From contig NZ_CP030038.1 in the NCBI RefSeq assembly GCF_015291725.1, forward strand, positions 3,213,001-3,277,000: DNA of 64,000 bases, written 5' to 3'. The translations under genes were made by a program, and so were the position numbers. Positions 7,865 through 16,045 of the stretch are shown piece by piece. The notes beneath the pieces are model-generated. The model did not search any database, was not told where the DNA came from, and saw nothing but the letters and a program-made list of their open reading frames with translations. The DNA is from Bradyrhizobium sp. CCBAU 51765 (lineage in GTDB: Bacteria > Pseudomonadota > Alphaproteobacteria > Rhizobiales > Xanthobacteraceae). Position 1 is the stretch's first letter, and the number at the start of each line of letters is the position of its first letter.

Positions 7865-9991
7865 TCAGGCCCCGCTGACCTGCACGAGGATGTCGGAGAA
7901 TGTCGGGGCACGGCCGAGGTCGGCGAAGGCGGGCGGCGTCAGCACGTGAACCGTGGCACCCTTGCGGTTGGAGCGTTGCCAATAGCCGGACGGAGCCACC
8001 ACCACGCCCGGCATGATGTCGGGCGAAACGGTCGCGAAGGCCTCGAACGCGCCGCGGTCGTTGAACACGCGAATGGGCGCGCCCGCGACGATGCCGCGCT
8101 GTGCGGCATCGTCCGGATTGAGGAGCACCGCCTGTTCTTCGCCCGCCTGCGCGGTCTGCGCCGGCAGGTTGCCGTAGTTCGAATTCAGGAAGGCGTGGCT
8201 TTTCGGCGAGATCAGGCTGAGTGGATAGCGCGCTGCGAGGATAGGCGCGGTGCGCGGGTTCTCGTTCGGCGGGATGTAGTGGGGCAGGGGATCGACCGGC
8301 GTGGCATCCTGATCGCCATTGTAGCCCTGGCGGAACAGCGGCACCACGAAGTTGCCGCCGCCGGCGATGGTCGAGCTGAATTCGCACTTCCCCGATGCGG
8401 TCGGAAAATTACCCTCGCGGTGCGGCGCCCAGTCGGCCGGCGCGGGCATGTTGAGGCGCGCATAGCCCTTGGCCTTGACGTCGTCGAGCGTGATGCCTGC
8501 GAGCACCGGGCTGCTCCAGTCGAGGGAGGCTTCGATGATCTCGTCGTCGCTCCGGAAGAAGGAGGGGTCGGTGATGCCCATCGCGCGCGCGAGCCGGCGG
8601 AACAGCTCGGTGTTGGACACGGCTTCGCCGAGCGGCGCGATCGCCTGGTTGTTGTAGGACAGATAGAGATGCCCCCAGGAGAACATGATGTCCTTCTGCT
8701 CGAGCTGCGTGGTCGCGGGCAGAACGATGTCGGCGTATTTGGCGGTGTCGGTCAGGAAGTGCTCGCTGACGACCGTGAAGAGATCCTCGCGTTCCAATCC
8801 CCTTTCGAGCTTGCCCTGTTCGGTCACCATCGCCATTGGATTGGCGTTGTAGACGAACAGCGCCTTGATCGGCGGATCGAAGCCGAGCTCGCCCGTCAGC
8901 GCAGCTCCAAGGCGCCAGGAATTGAGCACGCGCATCTTCTCAGGCTGGAGATCGGGGCGCATCAACACGTCCCATCTGACCGGGAAGGCCCAGATCGGGA
9001 GCTGGAGCAGTCCGCCGCCGACGTGCTTCCAGGCGCCGATCAGTCCCGGAAGACAGGCGATCGCGCGCACGGTCTGACCGCCGCCGGCATGCCGCTCGAC
9101 CGCGACGCCGATGCGCACGACGGCCGGAGGCGTCGTCGCATATTCCCGCGCCAGCTTGACGATGTCGCTGGCGGGAATGCCGGTTTCCTGCGAGGCGAAT
9201 TCGGGTGTGTAGCTGGACGCCCGTTCGGCCAGCTCGTCATAGCCCACGGTGTATTTGTCGACATAATCGCGATCGACCAGATTCTCCTTGATGATGACGT
9301 GGATCATCGCGAGCGCCAGCGCAGCGTCGGTGCCCGGACGGATCGGAATGTGCCAGTCGGCAAGGCGTGCGGTGCGGGTGCGGACGGGATCGATCACCAC
9401 GAGCTTGGCACCGGCCTTCTTCGCCTGCTCGATGAACGGCCAGTGATGCGAGTTCGTGCTCAGCGTGTTGCAGGCCCACAGGATGATGTACTTCGAGTGC
9501 ACGAAGCTCTCGGGATCGACGCCGGGCGTGTGCCCGATCGTCATCATGTACGCGGTGCAAGAGCCGGAATCGCAGAAGGTGCGCTCCAGAACGGTCGCGC
9601 CGAGCTTGTTGAAGAGGGGATCGCCGACGTTCAGCCCGTTGATGATGCCCTGCGTGCCCAGATAGCTGTAGGGCAGGATCGCCTGCGCGCCGTGCTCGGC
9701 AATGGCGGATGTCCAGCGCGAGGCGATGGTCGCGAGCGCTTCCTCCCAGGAGATCCGCTGGAACTGCCTGGTGCCCTTCGGTCCGACGCGTCTAAGCGGA
9801 TACAGGACGCGCTTGTCGCTGTAGACGCGCTCCTCGTAGTTGTTGACCTTGACGCAAAGCCGTCCACGCGTGAACGGATGATCGGGATTGCCGCGGACGG
9901 CGATGGCCTTGCCGTCCTCGACCGTGGTCAAAATCGAGCAGGTGTCCGGGCAATCGTGGGGGCATGCGCCGATGACCGTGGTCCTTGCCAT
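7865..9991 (-). CDS. Molybdopterin-dependent oxidoreductase (DMSO reductase superfamily), cytoplasmic
   Basis: A 708-aa enzyme. C10, C14, C18 and C46 form a CX3CX3CX27C site for a 4Fe-4S cluster. Molybdopterin-binding regions follow: LWACNTLSTNSHHWP and VVIDPVRTRTA around residues 185-225, and a C-terminal dinucleotide-binding domain (about 590-705, with SPKSHAFLNSNYG). FCDSGSC at 139-145 sits where the Mo-ligating residue is expected; which residue binds Mo is uncertain. There is no twin-arginine leader, so it should be cytoplasmic. ATG 9991 is preceded by AGGAGAG. Downstream ferredoxin and reductase genes supply electrons. The substrate cannot be read from sequence. Confidence 0.9.
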   Translation of the reverse strand: MARTTVIGACPHDCPDTCSILTTVEDGKAIAVRGNPDHPFTRGRLCVKVNNYEERVYSDKRVLYPLRRVGPKGTRQFQRISWEEALATIASRWTSAIAEHGAQAILPYSYLGTQGIINGLNVGDPLFNKLGATVLERTFCDSGSCTAYMMTIGHTPGVDPESFVHSKYIILWACNTLSTNSHHWPFIEQAKKAGAKLVVIDPVRTRTARLADWHIPIRPGTDAALALAMIHVIIKENLVDRDYVDKYTVGYDELAERASSYTPEFASQETGIPASDIVKLAREYATTPPAVVRIGVAVERHAGGGQTVRAIACLPGLIGAWKHVGGGLLQLPIWAFPVRWDVLMRPDLQPEKMRVLNSWRLGAALTGELGFDPPIKALFVYNANPMAMVTEQGKLERGLEREDLFTVVSEHFLTDTAKYADIVLPATTQLEQKDIMFSWGHLYLSYNNQAIAPLGEAVSNTELFRRLARAMGITDPSFFRSDDEIIEASLDWSSPVLAGITLDDVKAKGYARLNMPAPADWAPHREGNFPTASGKCEFSSTIAGGGNFVVPLFRQGYNGDQDATPVDPLPHYIPPNENPRTAPILAARYPLSLISPKSHAFLNSNYGNLPAQTAQAGEEQAVLLNPDDAAQRGIVAGAPIRVFNDRGAFEAFATVSPDIMPGVVVAPSGYWQRSNRKGATVHVLTPPAFADLGRAPTFSDILVQVSGA

Positions 9992-10112
9992 GGATCTCTC
10001 CTGATTTGAGGCAATCCGAAGGATGCGGCGGCCGGGCGCGGTCTGGCTTTTCAAAATGTGCGGTGTTGTTGTCCCGGACTGCTCTCGGCCCGTGGACGGC
10101 TGGCCGGATGTC

Positions 10113-10128
10113 TGGCATGCTAATTGCT
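10113..10128 (+). promoter_or_regulatory. Sigma-54-type promoter candidate before the AraC gene
   Basis: TGGCAT-GCTAA-TTGCT matches the sigma-54 consensus TGGCAC-N5-TTGCW at every conserved position but one, with invariant GG and GC exactly spaced. Transcription would begin near 10139, about 40 bases before the AraC start codon. No activator-binding site was recognised. Confidence 0.5.
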
Positions 10129-10180
10129 GGATCCGGCAAGACCTTTTTACCCACATCGCGCTTTCTGGCGGAGATTGACG

Positions 10181-11080
10181 ATGGGTATGCTTGGCAACTC
10201 TGTCGACAAATATGTGACCGGCCGAATGCTTCAGACGTCGAACGACCGGCGATGGGGGCATCTCCTTGCCGAGCGATGGAGCCACGAGCCGGGCGATCTG
10301 CCGCCGCAATTGCCGCGGGACACCGAAATCGCAATCCTGCTGCGTGGCAATTCGGTCGTCGACCGCGAAGGTGCGGGCATGCGGCAGCGCACTTTCGGCA
10401 GAAGGGGCACCGTGTGGCTGTGTCCGGCCGGCATCCGCGAGGATTTCATCCGCGTCGAGAACCAGATGCAGGAATGCCTGCATCTCTTTCTTCCCGGACA
10501 ACCATTCGACGACACGATGCTCCGGGATCTCGATATCGATCCGTCGGGAATGTCCATCCGCTATGAAAGTATCGATCAGGACATGTTCATCGAGCATGTC
10601 GCCTATCGGATCCTCGGAGAGCTGGAACACGAAACCTCCACCGGCCGCCTGTTGGTCGAGAGCCTCGGACGAGCCCTGTCGGCTCATCTCGTGCACAGTT
10701 ACGCGGCGACGTCAGTCCGGCTGAAGCAATCCCATGCCGTCCAGAAGCCGCTCGATGCCAAACGGCTGTCGCGTGTGACGGAGTTCATCGACGCATCGGT
10801 CGAGCGCGATGTCACCGTGAAGGATCTGGCCTCGGTGGCCTGCATGAGCCCCGCGCACTTCTCCCGCAGCTTCAAGGCCGCGACAGGTAGCGCACCGCAC
10901 GAATATGTCAGCCGTCAGCGTCTCGATCTGGCCAAGCGGCTGTTGTCCACCAGCGATCGCCCCCTGGTCGATATCGCTTTTGCCGCAGGATTTTCATCGC
11001 AGGCCAATTTCAACCGCGCCTTCCGCAAGGCGGTCGGGACGACGCCGAGCCTGTACCGGGCGCAGAAGGGGCGGGACTGA
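10181..11080 (+). CDS. AraC-family transcriptional regulator
   Basis: A 299-aa regulator. The N-terminal part (to about 190) is a ligand-sensing domain without a close named relative. The C-terminal 100 residues hold the AraC double helix-turn-helix, with VTVKDLASVACMSPAHFSRSFKAATGSAPHEYV and the second motif DIAFAAGFSSQANFNRAFRKAVGTTPSLYR. I chose ATG 10181 because GCGGAG lies about seven bases upstream; the open frame from 10124 has no such site. It is divergent from the molybdopterin oxidoreductase operon with a 189-bp gap, so it most likely controls that operon. Its own gene has a sigma-54-like promoter. Confidence 0.9.
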   Translation: MGMLGNSVDKYVTGRMLQTSNDRRWGHLLAERWSHEPGDLPPQLPRDTEIAILLRGNSVVDREGAGMRQRTFGRRGTVWLCPAGIREDFIRVENQMQECLHLFLPGQPFDDTMLRDLDIDPSGMSIRYESIDQDMFIEHVAYRILGELEHETSTGRLLVESLGRALSAHLVHSYAATSVRLKQSHAVQKPLDAKRLSRVTEFIDASVERDVTVKDLASVACMSPAHFSRSFKAATGSAPHEYVSRQRLDLAKRLLSTSDRPLVDIAFAAGFSSQANFNRAFRKAVGTTPSLYRAQKGRD

Positions 11081-11383
11081 GCTTGCCGGAACGTCCCGTG
11101 CGGCTGCTGACGGGCGGCTATGTCCGGGGACGGACTGCGCCATCTGACGGTGCGGCTTGTCGATCTCCCACGATGACATCATGCCCGTGTTTTGCCCGAC
11201 GGGTCAAGTGTGTTTCGAAAAATACGAAATTTCGGAGCGCGATGGGTCATCTGATCGATCACGGCACGACCGTCGGCCAAGCTTCTAGAAAAACGAAGTC
11301 GCGTCAAAGGCCTGGCTACTGTGCATGGGGTTGTTTTCGCAGTTCCTGTCGTGAGGGCCCCCACGAAGGGCAGAGCGGCCCCC
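11081..11383. other. 303-bp gap, no gene seen
   Basis: It separates the converging AraC gene and the anchored-protein gene. It has an A/T-richer patch at about 11210-11320. Frames here run through arginine- and proline-rich low-quality sequence. No clear terminator was found. Confidence 0.4.
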
Positions 11384-12091
11384 TCAGCCCCGCGGACCGC
11401 GCAGCTGTGCGGTCAGCCGGTCCATCGCCTCCGCCACGTCGCGCCACTGCGACAGCCAGCTGCGCGGAAAACGGAAGGTGAGGTCGGCGCCGCCGACGCG
11501 ACGCTCGGCGAGGCACATGCCGGGGGTCGCCCCATCGCGCGTGCAGCGCGCGGCCAGCGCCGGGCTTGCGGCCGAATAGAGATCCTCGCTGCCGTAGGGC
11601 GTGTCGGTGCGGAACGTCCGCATCGTCAGGCCGTCTGCAGGGTTCGCCATGGCCGGGTCGAGATAGCGCGGATAGATCGTCGCCATTCGCAGCTCGGGCG
11701 AGAGCGCATCGTGATGGGCCGCGATCGACAGGAAGATGCGGTCGATCGATTGCACCGCCGCTTCCACCGTGTCGGCGGTGACGTGCTTCGGCGCGCCGGG
11801 CGGCTCCAGCGAGGGATAGAGGAAGTCGAGATCGATGCGCTCCTGTGGCCCCGAGTGCCGCTGGATCTTCATGCGTATCGCGGTCACTGGCAGGTTGAAC
11901 AGCGTGCCGCCGATGCTCACCGGCAGCTTGTCCGGGGCGTTGACGCCCCTGGCGCCCCAGGTCGGCCACAACAAATAGGCGACGAGCGCAACCGCGCATG
12001 CCGCGGCAGTGCCGGCGAGCACGATCGGGACGACATGCGCGCGGGTGCGCGCGCGGGGGGACCTGAGGGGAGCTGCCGAAAACACCGTCAT
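11384..12091 (-). CDS. Membrane-anchored hypothetical protein (235 aa)
   Basis: A basic N-terminus (RSPRARTRAH) is followed by one membrane segment (VVPIVLAGTAAACAVALVAYLLW, about residues 20-42), so the remaining 190 residues should lie in the periplasm. The soluble part has folded-looking strands (DKLPVSIGGTLFNLPVTAIRMKI) and two cysteines near residues 188 and 198 that could form a disulfide. No named domain is recognised. It appears alone, convergent with the AraC gene. Confidence 0.65.
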   Translation of the reverse strand: MTVFSAAPLRSPRARTRAHVVPIVLAGTAAACAVALVAYLLWPTWGARGVNAPDKLPVSIGGTLFNLPVTAIRMKIQRHSGPQERIDLDFLYPSLEPPGAPKHVTADTVEAAVQSIDRIFLSIAAHHDALSPELRMATIYPRYLDPAMANPADGLTMRTFRTDTPYGSEDLYSAASPALAARCTRDGATPGMCLAERRVGGADLTFRFPRSWLSQWRDVAEAMDRLTAQLRGPRG

Positions 12092-12311
12092 GAATTGCGC
12101 AAGTCAGCCGGAGGTCGGCCGATGGCCGACGAATCAGCGGCGAATATGCCACGCGAGGGCGGTTTCGCGGAGCATTCCCGGCTGCGGGAGGCGGGGACGG
12201 CCCTGCGTGGACCGGCCGGCCGCGTTAACCTTCCCTTAAGGATAATGTAGCGTTAACCGGCACTCTTTGTCACAGGTAGGCTCCGGCGTTGCGTAAATGC
12301 GGACTGTTCCG

Positions 12312-12641
12312 ATGACACCCGAAGCTCTCAATACCTTCTTCTCGATCTGCATCGGTTTCGCGCTCGCTGGCGCGCTCGTGAACGGCTACCAGGCGCTCGC
12401 GCAGCGGCCCGCCGGCTTCGGCCTGTTGCAGGATGGTGTGGCGCCGAAAACTTTCGCGGCGGTTCCGTTCCTGGTGTTCGCCGCGCCCTTCATCATCATG
12501 CGCAACACGCTGCGCGGCGTGCGGGTGGAAAGCCGCCGCGTGGAATTCGTGATGATGGCGACCGTCATCGCCGCCTTCTGGAGCATGATGAGCGGCACCT
12601 TCTTTCTGATGACGCTGCGCGCGGCCGGCATTCTGGTCTGA
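12312..12641 (+). CDS. Small membrane protein, conserved alphaproteobacterial type
   Basis: About 109 aa with three or four hydrophobic segments (FFSICIGFALAGALVNGYQAL, AAVPFLVFAAPFIIM, FVMMATVIAAFWSMMSGTFFLM). The N-terminal helix and the motif PFIIMRNTLRG resemble a family of short alphaproteobacterial inner-membrane proteins of unknown function. Two starts are possible, ATG 12297 and ATG 12312. Neither has a strong ribosome site; I chose the inner one because MTPEAL begins cleanly before the first helix. A hairpin (12645-12661) follows the stop. Confidence 0.65.
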   Translation: MTPEALNTFFSICIGFALAGALVNGYQALAQRPAGFGLLQDGVAPKTFAAVPFLVFAAPFIIMRNTLRGVRVESRRVEFVMMATVIAAFWSMMSGTFFLMTLRAAGILV

Positions 12642-12644
12642 TAC

Positions 12645-12661
12645 CCGCACTTTGAGTGCGG
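12645..12661 (+). terminator. Small hairpin after the membrane-protein gene
   Basis: CCGCACT and AGTGCGG pair perfectly around TTG, three bases after the stop codon. No proper T-run follows, so it may be an RNA end-stabilising hairpin and not a full terminator. Confidence 0.35.
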
Positions 12662-12723
12662 CCGGCCCTTTGCGTCGGGGGCGCCGTTTCGCTATGGCTG
12701 GGTCAACCCGACAGGAGACCTTG

Positions 12724-13254
12724 ATGGCGATCTACGAGCTCGACGGGCAGGCGCCCGATCTTCCCGCCGACGGCGATTATTTCATCGCGGAGACCGCGAC
12801 CGTGATCGGCCGCGTGCGCCTGAAGCCCGGTGCGAGCGTCTGGTTCGGCGCCGTGCTGCGCGGCGACAACGAGTGGATCGAGATCGGCGAGGGCGCCAAC
12901 GTGCAGGACGGCTCGACCTGCCATACCGATCTCGGCTTTCCGCTTCACGTCGGCAGGAACTGCACGGTCGGCCACAATGTCATCCTGCATGGCTGCACCA
13001 TCGAGGAGGGCGCCCTTGTCGGCATGGGCTCGATCGTGATGAACGGCGCCAGGATCGGCCGCAACAGCATTGTCGGCGCCGGTTCCGTCATCCCCGAGGG
13101 CAAGGAATTTCCCGAACGTTCCCTCATTATCGGCTCGCCGGCGCGGGTGGTCCGCACGCTCGACGACGCCCAGGTGCAGCGAATGGGAGGCGCGGCCAAG
13201 TTCTATGTCGCCAACGGCCCGCGCTTCAAGAAGGGCCTGAAGCGGATCGGTTGA
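12724..13254 (+). CDS. Gamma-class carbonic anhydrase family protein (YrdA/CaiE-like)
   Basis: A 176-aa left-handed beta-helix protein of the hexapeptide family. The three zinc ligands are visible: H67 (in STCHTDLG), H84 and H89 (in GHNVILHGC). It keeps the family pattern GRVRLKPGASVWFGAVLRGDNEWI near the start and the C-terminal helix. It should be a cytoplasmic trimer. Whether a given member hydrates carbon dioxide cannot be decided from sequence. ATG 12724 is preceded by AGGAGA, which settles the start. It is not obviously part of an operon. Confidence 0.9.
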   Translation: MAIYELDGQAPDLPADGDYFIAETATVIGRVRLKPGASVWFGAVLRGDNEWIEIGEGANVQDGSTCHTDLGFPLHVGRNCTVGHNVILHGCTIEEGALVGMGSIVMNGARIGRNSIVGAGSVIPEGKEFPERSLIIGSPARVVRTLDDAQVQRMGGAAKFYVANGPRFKKGLKRIG

Positions 13255-13428
13255 CGCATCGCGGTATGGCGCGGAGTGTGGACATCAATCAGCCCGGCAG
13301 CTGCCCGTGAATGGGCTCCGATGATGCAGGCCGCGCATTGCGCGGCGAACGCGACGGCCGTTGCGCCTAGGACGCCTGTTCCGGAACCTGTCTTCACCGC
13401 GTCGGTTGACCGGCAAAGGAGACTTCCG

Positions 13429-13767
13429 ATGGCCAGATCGTCTGCAAGCGGTTCAATCAAGACTACGATCATGATCCTCGCACTCGCGGCCTTGCCCGCC
13501 TTATCGTTCGCGCAAACGACCGGCGGCTCTGCCGGATCGAGTGGAGGCTCGGTGGGATCGACTGGAGGCTCGGTCGGATCGGCCGGCGGCTTTGCCAATT
13601 CGCCAGTTCCGCCGCCGGGTCTCAACAGCCTGGGTACGGCTCAATCATCCGGCCCTGGCTCCGGAGTCACCACCGGCATCGGCGGAGGTGAGGCGACAGA
13701 TGCCGCCGTCAATGCTGAGAACCGGCAGCTCGACAGGAAAATCAAGAGCATCTGCCGCGGCTGCTGA
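13429..13767 (+). CDS. Secreted glycine/serine-repeat protein (112 aa)
   Basis: The N-terminus has a signal peptide (basic start, then TTIMILALAALPALSFA with likely cleavage before QTTGG). The mature part begins with near-identical tandem units of the type GGSxGS (about residues 34-55), then a low-complexity Gly/Pro/Ser stretch, and ends with a short charged helix and CRGC. Two terminal cysteines may pair or bind metal. AAAGGAGAC just upstream fixes ATG 13429. It lacks any known domain. The repeat tract could expand or contract by slippage. Confidence 0.7.
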   Translation: MARSSASGSIKTTIMILALAALPALSFAQTTGGSAGSSGGSVGSTGGSVGSAGGFANSPVPPPGLNSLGTAQSSGPGSGVTTGIGGGEATDAAVNAENRQLDRKIKSICRGC

Positions 13768-13838
13768 CGCTCGCGCGGAAGTGAGACAGCGTGGCTGTCA
13801 CGAGTTCCCAACTGACGTTAGCTTGGTCCTGCTTTGAA

Positions 13839-13857
13839 GCGTGGAGTGTGTCCACGC
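13839..13857 (+). promoter_or_regulatory. Leader hairpin abutting the ribosome-binding site
   Basis: GCGTGGA (13839-13845) and TCCACGC (13851-13857) pair perfectly around GTGTG. The Shine-Dalgarno GGAGGA begins at the very next base. Such a stem could influence ribosome access or mRNA stability. Confidence 0.4.
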
Positions 13858-13870
13858 GGAGGATCGAGTG

Positions 13871-14266
13871 ATGTTTCGCAAGATGATCGTGACGGCGCTG
13901 ACTGTGGCGGCGTTCGGACTGTCGGTGCCGCAGGCGGCCGAGGCGCGCGGCGGCTTCGGACATGGTGGCGGCTTCCATGGCGGCGGCTTCCATGGTGGGG
14001 GCTTTCGCGGCGGTGGCTTCCATGGGGGAGGCTGGGGGCATCGCCACTGGCATGGCGGCGGCTTTTGGCCAGGTGTCGCAATCGGCGCGGGTTTCGTCGG
14101 TGCCGGCTACTACGGCGGCTATTACGGCTACGGTTATCCCTACTACGGCGATCCCTACTATTACGGCCCCGGCTACAACGACGGTTACGGCGGCTGCTAT
14201 GTCGCGCGGAAGCGCGTCATGACGCCGTCGGGATGGCGGTACCGTCGGGTCGACGTCTGCGAGTGA
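13871..14266 (+). CDS. Secreted Gly/His/Tyr-rich protein with GGGFHGGG repeats
   Basis: A 131-aa exported protein: a signal peptide (MFRKMIVTALTVAAFGLSVPQAAEA), then residues about 27-60 made of five near-identical GGGFxGG units rich in His, then a Tyr/Gly-rich hydrophobic middle, and a conserved-looking C-terminus (CYVARKRVMTPSGWRYRRVDVCE) with two cysteines. Histidine-glycine repeats suggest metal or surface binding, but this is inference. ATG 13871 has GGAGGA at 13858-13863; the hairpin just before it is listed separately. Related short proteins with this C-terminus are common in Bradyrhizobium. Confidence 0.8.
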   Translation: MFRKMIVTALTVAAFGLSVPQAAEARGGFGHGGGFHGGGFHGGGFRGGGFHGGGWGHRHWHGGGFWPGVAIGAGFVGAGYYGGYYGYGYPYYGDPYYYGPGYNDGYGGCYVARKRVMTPSGWRYRRVDVCE

Positions 14267-14289
14267 GACCGCAATAACCTGTTAAAGAA

Positions 14290-14325
14290 CAAGGCCGTTG
14301 ACGCAGTATACCGTCAACGACCTTG
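14290..14325. terminator. Strong hairpin between two convergent genes
   Basis: CAAGGCCGTTGACG (14290-14303) pairs with CGTCAACGACCTTG (14312-14325), 13 of 14 bases, around an 8-base loop. It sits between the stops of the Gly/His-rich gene and the coiled-coil gene and could serve both, though no T-run is present. Confidence 0.5.
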
Positions 14326-14446
14326 CCAGCCCCGGATATTGAAATCGGCTCACGCCATCCGGTAGCGCTCAACATCGCGCGGAATCCTACGGGCGAATGT
14401 GATCCAGTTCACAAGTGGCGAAAATAAAGTTCCCGCGGCTGTCGGC

Positions 14447-14941
14447 TCAGCTGCGCGACCGCTTGCGCGCGCTGGCCTGGACGCGGTGCCGCGCCGGTTT
14501 CCTGCGGGTAACCGACGGTGTCTCGACCTCGGTCGCCCGCGCACTGGCAAATGACTGCCGCAAGCCGTCGATGGATTCGTTCAGGGTGGCAACCTGATCT
14601 GACAGGCGCTTGGTATCGGCCTGTTGCGCGGCGAGCAGCCGCTTCATGGTCAGGAGCTGGTCCTGCACCACCTGGAGCTGGTCGATCGATTCCTGCTGGG
14701 TCGCCTCCAGACCCTTGGTCTTCTCGACCAACTGCTCGGACGCCTGGGCCGCGCGCGCCTGGAGTTGCCGCGATGCCACCATGCGGTCGCTCTCAGGGGC
14801 GGCGCCGGTATAGGCACGCCAGATCGCGATTGAAGTCACGCCCGCGATCAGGAGCAAGAGGGCGGCAGCGGTCAGCGCGATGGGCTGACCGCCAAGGCGA
14901 AGGAAGGAGGTGGACGGTGTGTCCCGGGCGAGATCGATCAT
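14447..14941 (-). CDS. Membrane-anchored coiled-coil protein (164 aa)
   Basis: One membrane segment near the N-terminus (PIALTAAALLLLIAGVTSIAIW, about residues 19-40) is followed by a long predicted coiled coil (about 55-135, rich in Gln, Leu, Lys and Glu: QLQARAAQASEQLVEKTKGLEATQQ) and a basic tail (RRKPARHRVQASARKRSRS). The frame is open upstream, but the sequence before MIDLARD is not protein-like, so I chose ATG 14941. There is no strong ribosome site. An inner-membrane structural role is possible; the function is unknown. Confidence 0.65.
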   Translation of the reverse strand: MIDLARDTPSTSFLRLGGQPIALTAAALLLLIAGVTSIAIWRAYTGAAPESDRMVASRQLQARAAQASEQLVEKTKGLEATQQESIDQLQVVQDQLLTMKRLLAAQQADTKRLSDQVATLNESIDGLRQSFASARATEVETPSVTRRKPARHRVQASARKRSRS

Positions 14942-15293
14942 CGCTGACAAAACCCAAATGGAAACTTGGCGAATGGCGAAGACCGGCAACCCAGAGGGCC
15001 ACCGGGGCGTCCCGAAAGCCTTAGGTTTCGGCAAGGAATAGGACCAAAAAGAGGCTGGTTGGGATTAATGGGACGGGCGGGTGCAAAAAGAGGTTCAATA
15101 ACACCTTTTTTGCCGCTCTTTCGCGAGATCCGGTCGCAGGCGTCTGCCCGAGGATGCGTTGCTGATCCGGTCGTCAGCTGCGCTCGTCAGTGATTCCGCA
15201 CCAGAATCGGTAGGCGAGGCCGACCGCCGCGGTGTGGGTGCGGCCGGGCACACTGACCCTGTGCTCATGCCGTCCATAGGTATCTGCTGCTGC
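14942..15293. other. 352-bp gap with an A/T-rich hairpin
   Basis: No gene is supportable. At about 15080-15112 GCAAAAAGAGGT is followed after a short loop by ACACCTTTTTTGC, an imperfect hairpin with an A-tract on one side and a T-tract on the other in both orientations. It lies downstream of the minus-strand racemase operon and may terminate it. Confidence 0.4.
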
Positions 15294-16025
15294 CTACGGC
15301 TGAAACTGCGACAACAATCCATCATAGGGCTTCGATCGCGGCGCGGCATAGGGCCCGAGCCGGGAGGTCTTCAACCCCAGTCGCACCAGTGATTCCGCCA
15401 GGGCCACCGCAGCAGTGACGCCGTCGACCACGGGCAGGCCGTGCGTGGCGGCGAGTTCGGCGGCCAGGTCGGCCATGCCGGCACAGCCGAGCACGATGGC
15501 TTCGGCGCGGTCGTCGCGGATCGCGGCCGTGATCTCCGCCGAAATTCTGCCGAGCGCATCGGTATTGCGCTCTTCCAGTGCGAGCACCGGCACTTCGGCG
15601 GCGCGGACGCGGGTGCAGCGCTCGGCGAGTCCGTATTTTCTCAGATTGTGCTCGATTGGCACGATGGACACACCGAGCGTCGTCACCACGGCGAAGCGCG
15701 CGGCGATCAGGCTCGCCATGTGGAAGCCTGCTTCGCCGATGCCGATCACCGGCGCCTTTGCGGCGGCGCGTGCGGCGTCGAGGCCGGTGTCGTCGAAGCA
15801 GGCGATGACGTGCGCATCTGCACCGTCGCGGTCGGCTTCGCGGATGCAGCCGAGCATGCCGGGGACCGCGAAGGCCTCGTCGTAAAAGCCCTCGATCGAG
15901 ACCGGACCCATCGCCGGCTGACGCGCGTCGATCACCGTGCCGGGCAGGGCGACGCTGCGCGCCGCAGCGGCGATCTTCGCCGTCATCGACGCGGTGGTAT
16001 TGGGGTTGACGACGTGAAGCCGCAT
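15294..16025 (-). CDS. Hydantoin racemase (Asp/Glu/hydantoin racemase family)
   Basis: A 243-aa cofactor-independent racemase. The two catalytic cysteines are at C76 (VIACFDDTG) and C181 (VLGCAGM), the same positions reported for the rhizobial hydantoin racemase. The N-terminus VVNPNTTASMT is typical of this branch. It would racemise 5-substituted hydantoins (or a related ring such as allantoin) in the cytoplasm. It is the last gene of an operon whose other four genes form a Pot-type ABC importer, 20 bp after the second permease. No hydantoinase or carbamoylase gene is in the window, so the physiological substrate is uncertain. Confidence 0.85.
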   Translation of the reverse strand: MRLHVVNPNTTASMTAKIAAAARSVALPGTVIDARQPAMGPVSIEGFYDEAFAVPGMLGCIREADRDGADAHVIACFDDTGLDAARAAAKAPVIGIGEAGFHMASLIAARFAVVTTLGVSIVPIEHNLRKYGLAERCTRVRAAEVPVLALEERNTDALGRISAEITAAIRDDRAEAIVLGCAGMADLAAELAATHGLPVVDGVTAAVALAESLVRLGLKTSRLGPYAAPRSKPYDGLLSQFQP

Positions 16026-16045
16026 CGGATCAGACAAGTTCCTTC

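Noticed and set aside
7856..10009. Very long open frame on the plus strand opposite the molybdopterin oxidoreductase
   Set aside because: It is a shadow of the real gene: arginine-, histidine- and alanine-rich without family motifs. The minus strand carries clear Fe-S and molybdopterin motifs.
11083..11481. Open frame downstream of the AraC gene
   Set aside because: Low-complexity Arg/Pro/Ser composition, and it overlaps the anchored-protein gene.
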